Shown here piece by piece: positions 5,473-7,546 of a DNA stretch of 7,546 nt; positions within the stretch are counted from its first letter, which is position 1, and every line of letters starts with the position of its first letter. The notes beneath the pieces were generated by a model. The model was given only the letters and a program-made list of their open reading frames with translations. It did not search any database and was not told the DNA's origin. This DNA is from Spirochaetaceae bacterium. Its GTDB lineage: Bacteria > Spirochaetota > Spirochaetia > SZUA-6 > Fen-1364. Location: positions 1 through 7,546 of the forward strand of contig PLNO01000001.1 in assembly GCA_003141795.1 (NCBI GenBank), written 5' to 3'. The position numbers were made by a program, and so were the translations under genes.

Positions 5473-6432
5473 GTGAGCGAATCCAAGACAATTCTTGTGG
5501 CAGGCGGGGCCGGCTTCATTGGCGCAAATCTGTGCCGGAGACTCTTGTCCGAAGGGCAACGAGTTGTATGCGTCGACAACCTGTCGAGCGGGCGGAAAGC
5601 GAACCTCGAAGGGATTTTCTCGAATACACAGTTTACCTTCCTTAAGCACGATGTCTGCGATCCACTGCAGCTGCATGTTGAGGAAGTCTACAACCTTGCC
5701 TGCCCCGCAAGTCCTCCGTTCTACCAAAAGGATCCGATTCAGACTATGAAATCAAACGTCGTTGGTACACTCAATCTGCTGGAACTCGCCCGTGCATGCG
5801 GCGCGAAGTTCCTTCAGGCTTCGACGAGTGAGGTTTATGGCGATCCGCTTGTCCATCCGCAGATCGAAGACTATCGGGGGAACGTGAATCCTATTGGGAT
5901 AAGGGCCTGCTACGACGAGGGAAAGCGTGCCGCGGAAGCACTATGCATGGATTACCAGAGATCGCTGGGGGTTGACGTCAAGGTAGTGAGAATATTCAAT
6001 ACCTACGGCCCGTGGATGAGCGCGGACGACGGTCGCGTGGTCAGCAATTTCATCAATCAAGCCCTGAATGACGAGGACCTGACGATTTTTGGGAATGGAA
6101 CTCAGACACGCAGCCTCTGCTATGTGGACGATCTTCTTGAAGGTATTGTACGCATGATGAACTCCAACTCGGTCGGGCCCGTGAATTTTGGCAACCCTGA
6201 GGAAACGACTATTCGCGAGTTTGCGGAAAGAGTGATCAGGTTGGCGAAGTCGAAAAGTGGCATCACATATCGAGGCCTTCCCCCTGACGACCCGAAGAGA
6301 AGGCAGCCGGATATCTCGCTTGCATGGAAGCTGCTCGAATGGAAGCCACGGACAGGGATCGATGAGGGGATAGCGAAAACCATTTCCTACTTCCGAAGCA
6401 CAACTTCTGATGCGCATGGTGTACGGGAATGA
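5473..6432 (+). CDS. uxs: UDP-glucuronate decarboxylase (UDP-xylose synthase)
   Basis: This 319-aa short-chain dehydrogenase/reductase of the extended type converts UDP-glucuronate to UDP-xylose using bound NAD+. The NAD motif is GGAGFIG (11-17) with Asp35 closing strand 2. The UXS signature YNLACPASPPFYQKDPIQT (73-91) is clear. TSEVYGDP (118-125) and RACYDEGKRAAE (144-155) carry Thr118, Tyr147 and Lys151 of the catalytic set. DGRVVSNFI (186-194) and TRSLCYVDDLLEG (212-224) complete the pattern, with Arg277 in the substrate-binding C-terminus. The GTG start follows the dehydrogenase stop by 3 nt and places the glycine-rich loop at the normal distance; the Shine-Dalgarno match is weak. FNTYGPWM (175-182) has Trp where Arg is usual. 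It could be mistaken for an epimerase or dTDP-glucose dehydratase, but the ACPASP block argues for UXS. Confidence 0.9.
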   Translation: MSESKTILVAGGAGFIGANLCRRLLSEGQRVVCVDNLSSGRKANLEGIFSNTQFTFLKHDVCDPLQLHVEEVYNLACPASPPFYQKDPIQTMKSNVVGTLNLLELARACGAKFLQASTSEVYGDPLVHPQIEDYRGNVNPIGIRACYDEGKRAAEALCMDYQRSLGVDVKVVRIFNTYGPWMSADDGRVVSNFINQALNDEDLTIFGNGTQTRSLCYVDDLLEGIVRMMNSNSVGPVNFGNPEETTIREFAERVIRLAKSKSGITYRGLPPDDPKRRQPDISLAWKLLEWKPRTGIDEGIAKTISYFRSTTSDAHGVRE

Positions 6433-7511
6433 GAATTGGGTTCTTGACGAATCTGTTCCATTTGAACACGACTCGTTCTGCACAGTTTCTGTTGAACGCG
6501 CTCCGACTACAGTTCGAGGAAGTCGAAGTAATTGCGCAAGAGTATGTGTGGCTGACCCTGCCCAACAAGCGTTTTGATGTGCTAGTGGTTTTTCAAAATC
6601 TCTACAGCCCGGAGGTCCTTGCGGCATTTGGCGTTTCAAGGACCGTGCTTGTTCCAATGTACGATGCGTGCCCGCTCACGAGAGAGTTCTGGGATGGATA
6701 TCGTGCGTTCGGAATATTGTGTTTCTCGAAAACGCTTTTTTCTCATCTGAGATCTTGGGGATTGGAAGCTATGCTGGCCACATACTATCCGCCGGTCCCT
6801 GATGAGGGAATAAGGCAAGATACAGACGGTCTTGCCGGATACTTTTGGCCGCGCGCGCTGGACGTGAATTGGGGCATTGTCAAGACTTTGATGGGAACGA
6901 CCCGGTTCGACCATCTCCACCTCCATGTCACTGGGAGGGTCGTCCGTGAGCACGTGCAATTGCCCGATGAGAATGACAGGAAGAGCTTCAATCTTCATGT
7001 CTCCTCCTGGTTCAACAGCCCCGCCGACTACCTTGAGACGCTCCGTGGCTGTCAAGTGTATTTCGCTCCCCGAAGCAGGGAAGGTATCGGAATGTCCTTC
7101 CTTGAGGCAATGTCGATCGGACTTTGCGTTGTTGCTGCCGACAATCCGACGATGAGCGAATATATACATGAGGGAGAAAATGGGCTTCTATTCGACTTGG
7201 CAAAGCCACGCCCGCTGGACTTTAGCAGGGTCAGGCTATTGGGCAAGGCAGCGCGCGAGTCGTGTCGCCGTGGTAACGAGGAGTGGAATGCTTGCGGACC
7301 GGCCATTCAAGAGTTCCTTCGACGTCCATCTTTTGTACCCGTGCGTAGTTTCCGGAAGTCAATAATAAAGAGAGGGCGCATTGACTCCGCAGCACGCAAA
7401 TTATTTCAAACGCTCGTTGGAGTGACAGGCGCTCGCTTCGCATTTCGCGCTCTCCGCACGCTGTTTCGGAAGAGTTTGCATTCCGGAGCGTTTGTGACCA
7501 AGCGACGATGA
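6429..7511 (+). CDS. GT4-like glycosyltransferase
   Basis: This 360-aa protein shows the C-terminal donor-binding site of GT-B glycosyltransferases of the GT4 type. VYFAPRSREGIGMSFLEAMS (210-229) contains the E-x7-E motif (Glu218, Glu226), followed by GLCVVAADNPTMSEYIHEGE (231-250) and NGLLFD (251-256). The N-terminal half (from MRIGFLTNLF) is a plausible Rossmann acceptor domain but is not diagnostic. From about residue 300 the chain is strongly basic (many Arg and Lys, ending FVTKRR) with aliphatic stretches, suggesting peripheral membrane attachment, as expected for an enzyme acting on a lipid-linked glycan. The ATG overlaps the preceding stop (ATGA at 6429), and its own stop overlaps the next start. 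Donor and linkage cannot be read; UDP-xylose, UDP-glucuronate or a dTDP-sugar are candidates from context. Confidence 0.85.
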   Translation: MRIGFLTNLFHLNTTRSAQFLLNALRLQFEEVEVIAQEYVWLTLPNKRFDVLVVFQNLYSPEVLAAFGVSRTVLVPMYDACPLTREFWDGYRAFGILCFSKTLFSHLRSWGLEAMLATYYPPVPDEGIRQDTDGLAGYFWPRALDVNWGIVKTLMGTTRFDHLHLHVTGRVVREHVQLPDENDRKSFNLHVSSWFNSPADYLETLRGCQVYFAPRSREGIGMSFLEAMSIGLCVVAADNPTMSEYIHEGENGLLFDLAKPRPLDFSRVRLLGKAARESCRRGNEEWNACGPAIQEFLRRPSFVPVRSFRKSIIKRGRIDSAARKLFQTLVGVTGARFAFRALRTLFRKSLHSGAFVTKRR

Positions 7512-7546
7512 ATCTTAGAAGCCTGTCCAAGAATCAGCTCTTGAGG
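7508..7546 (+). CDS. Start of a further operon gene (partial, 13 codons)
   Basis: An ATG at 7508 overlaps the glycosyltransferase stop as ATGA, and the frame stays open to the window end, reading MNLRSLSKNQLLR. The overlap copies the junctions at 4162 and 6429, which supports a real gene. The basic, short polar start would fit a polytopic membrane protein such as an oligosaccharide flippase, but 13 residues are not enough to assign it. Confidence 0.55.
   Translation, partial: MNLRSLSKNQLLR

Noticed and set aside
5941..6657. Long open frame on the - strand across the uxs/glycosyltransferase junction (238 codons)
   Set aside because: It spans two well-supported + strand genes and has no family motif or ribosome site that I can see.

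Overview
This 7.5 kb window looks like the promoter-proximal part of an exopolysaccharide or surface-glycan gene cluster from a Gram-negative-type bacterium of moderate GC content. The genus cannot be read from the sequence. All intact genes lie on the + strand. Families were assigned from recognised motifs, with no database search.

Layout. Positions 1-113 hold nothing I recognise. About 114-706 is a decayed IS3-family insertion sequence: fragments of orfA and orfB in different frames, with internal deletions. From 741 to 1002 there is no large gene, but the stretch is dense in signals. It has an extended -10 promoter (789-816), a perfect palindrome over the -10 edge and start point (816-832), and a leader of about 180 nt with several perfect stems (850-903, 913-966, 967-983). 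A 29-codon Cys/His-rich ORF (899-988) overlaps these stems. A winged-helix regulator follows (1003-1563).

After a 208-bp gap that contains a partial copy of the palindrome come a class I SAM-dependent methyltransferase (1772-2584), glucose-1-phosphate thymidylyltransferase rmlA (2655-3533), dTDP-4-dehydrorhamnose 3,5-epimerase rmlC (3539-4165), UDP-glucose 6-dehydrogenase (4162-5469), a UDP-glucuronate decarboxylase / UDP-xylose synthase (5473-6432) and a GT4-like glycosyltransferase (6429-7511). The first 13 codons of a further gene start at 7508. From rmlA onward the genes are 3-5 nt apart or overlap as ATGA, so they are very probably one operon.

How they work together. RmlA and RmlC are steps 1 and 3 of dTDP-L-rhamnose synthesis; RmlB and RmlD are not in the window. 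The dehydrogenase and decarboxylase make UDP-glucuronate and then UDP-xylose. The glycosyltransferase probably adds one of these sugars, or another, to a lipid-linked or growing chain, and the methyltransferase may methylate a sugar. The regulator, palindrome and structured leader suggest control at the promoter and possibly in the 5' leader RNA. The leader and palindrome are the least explained and most interesting part of the window.
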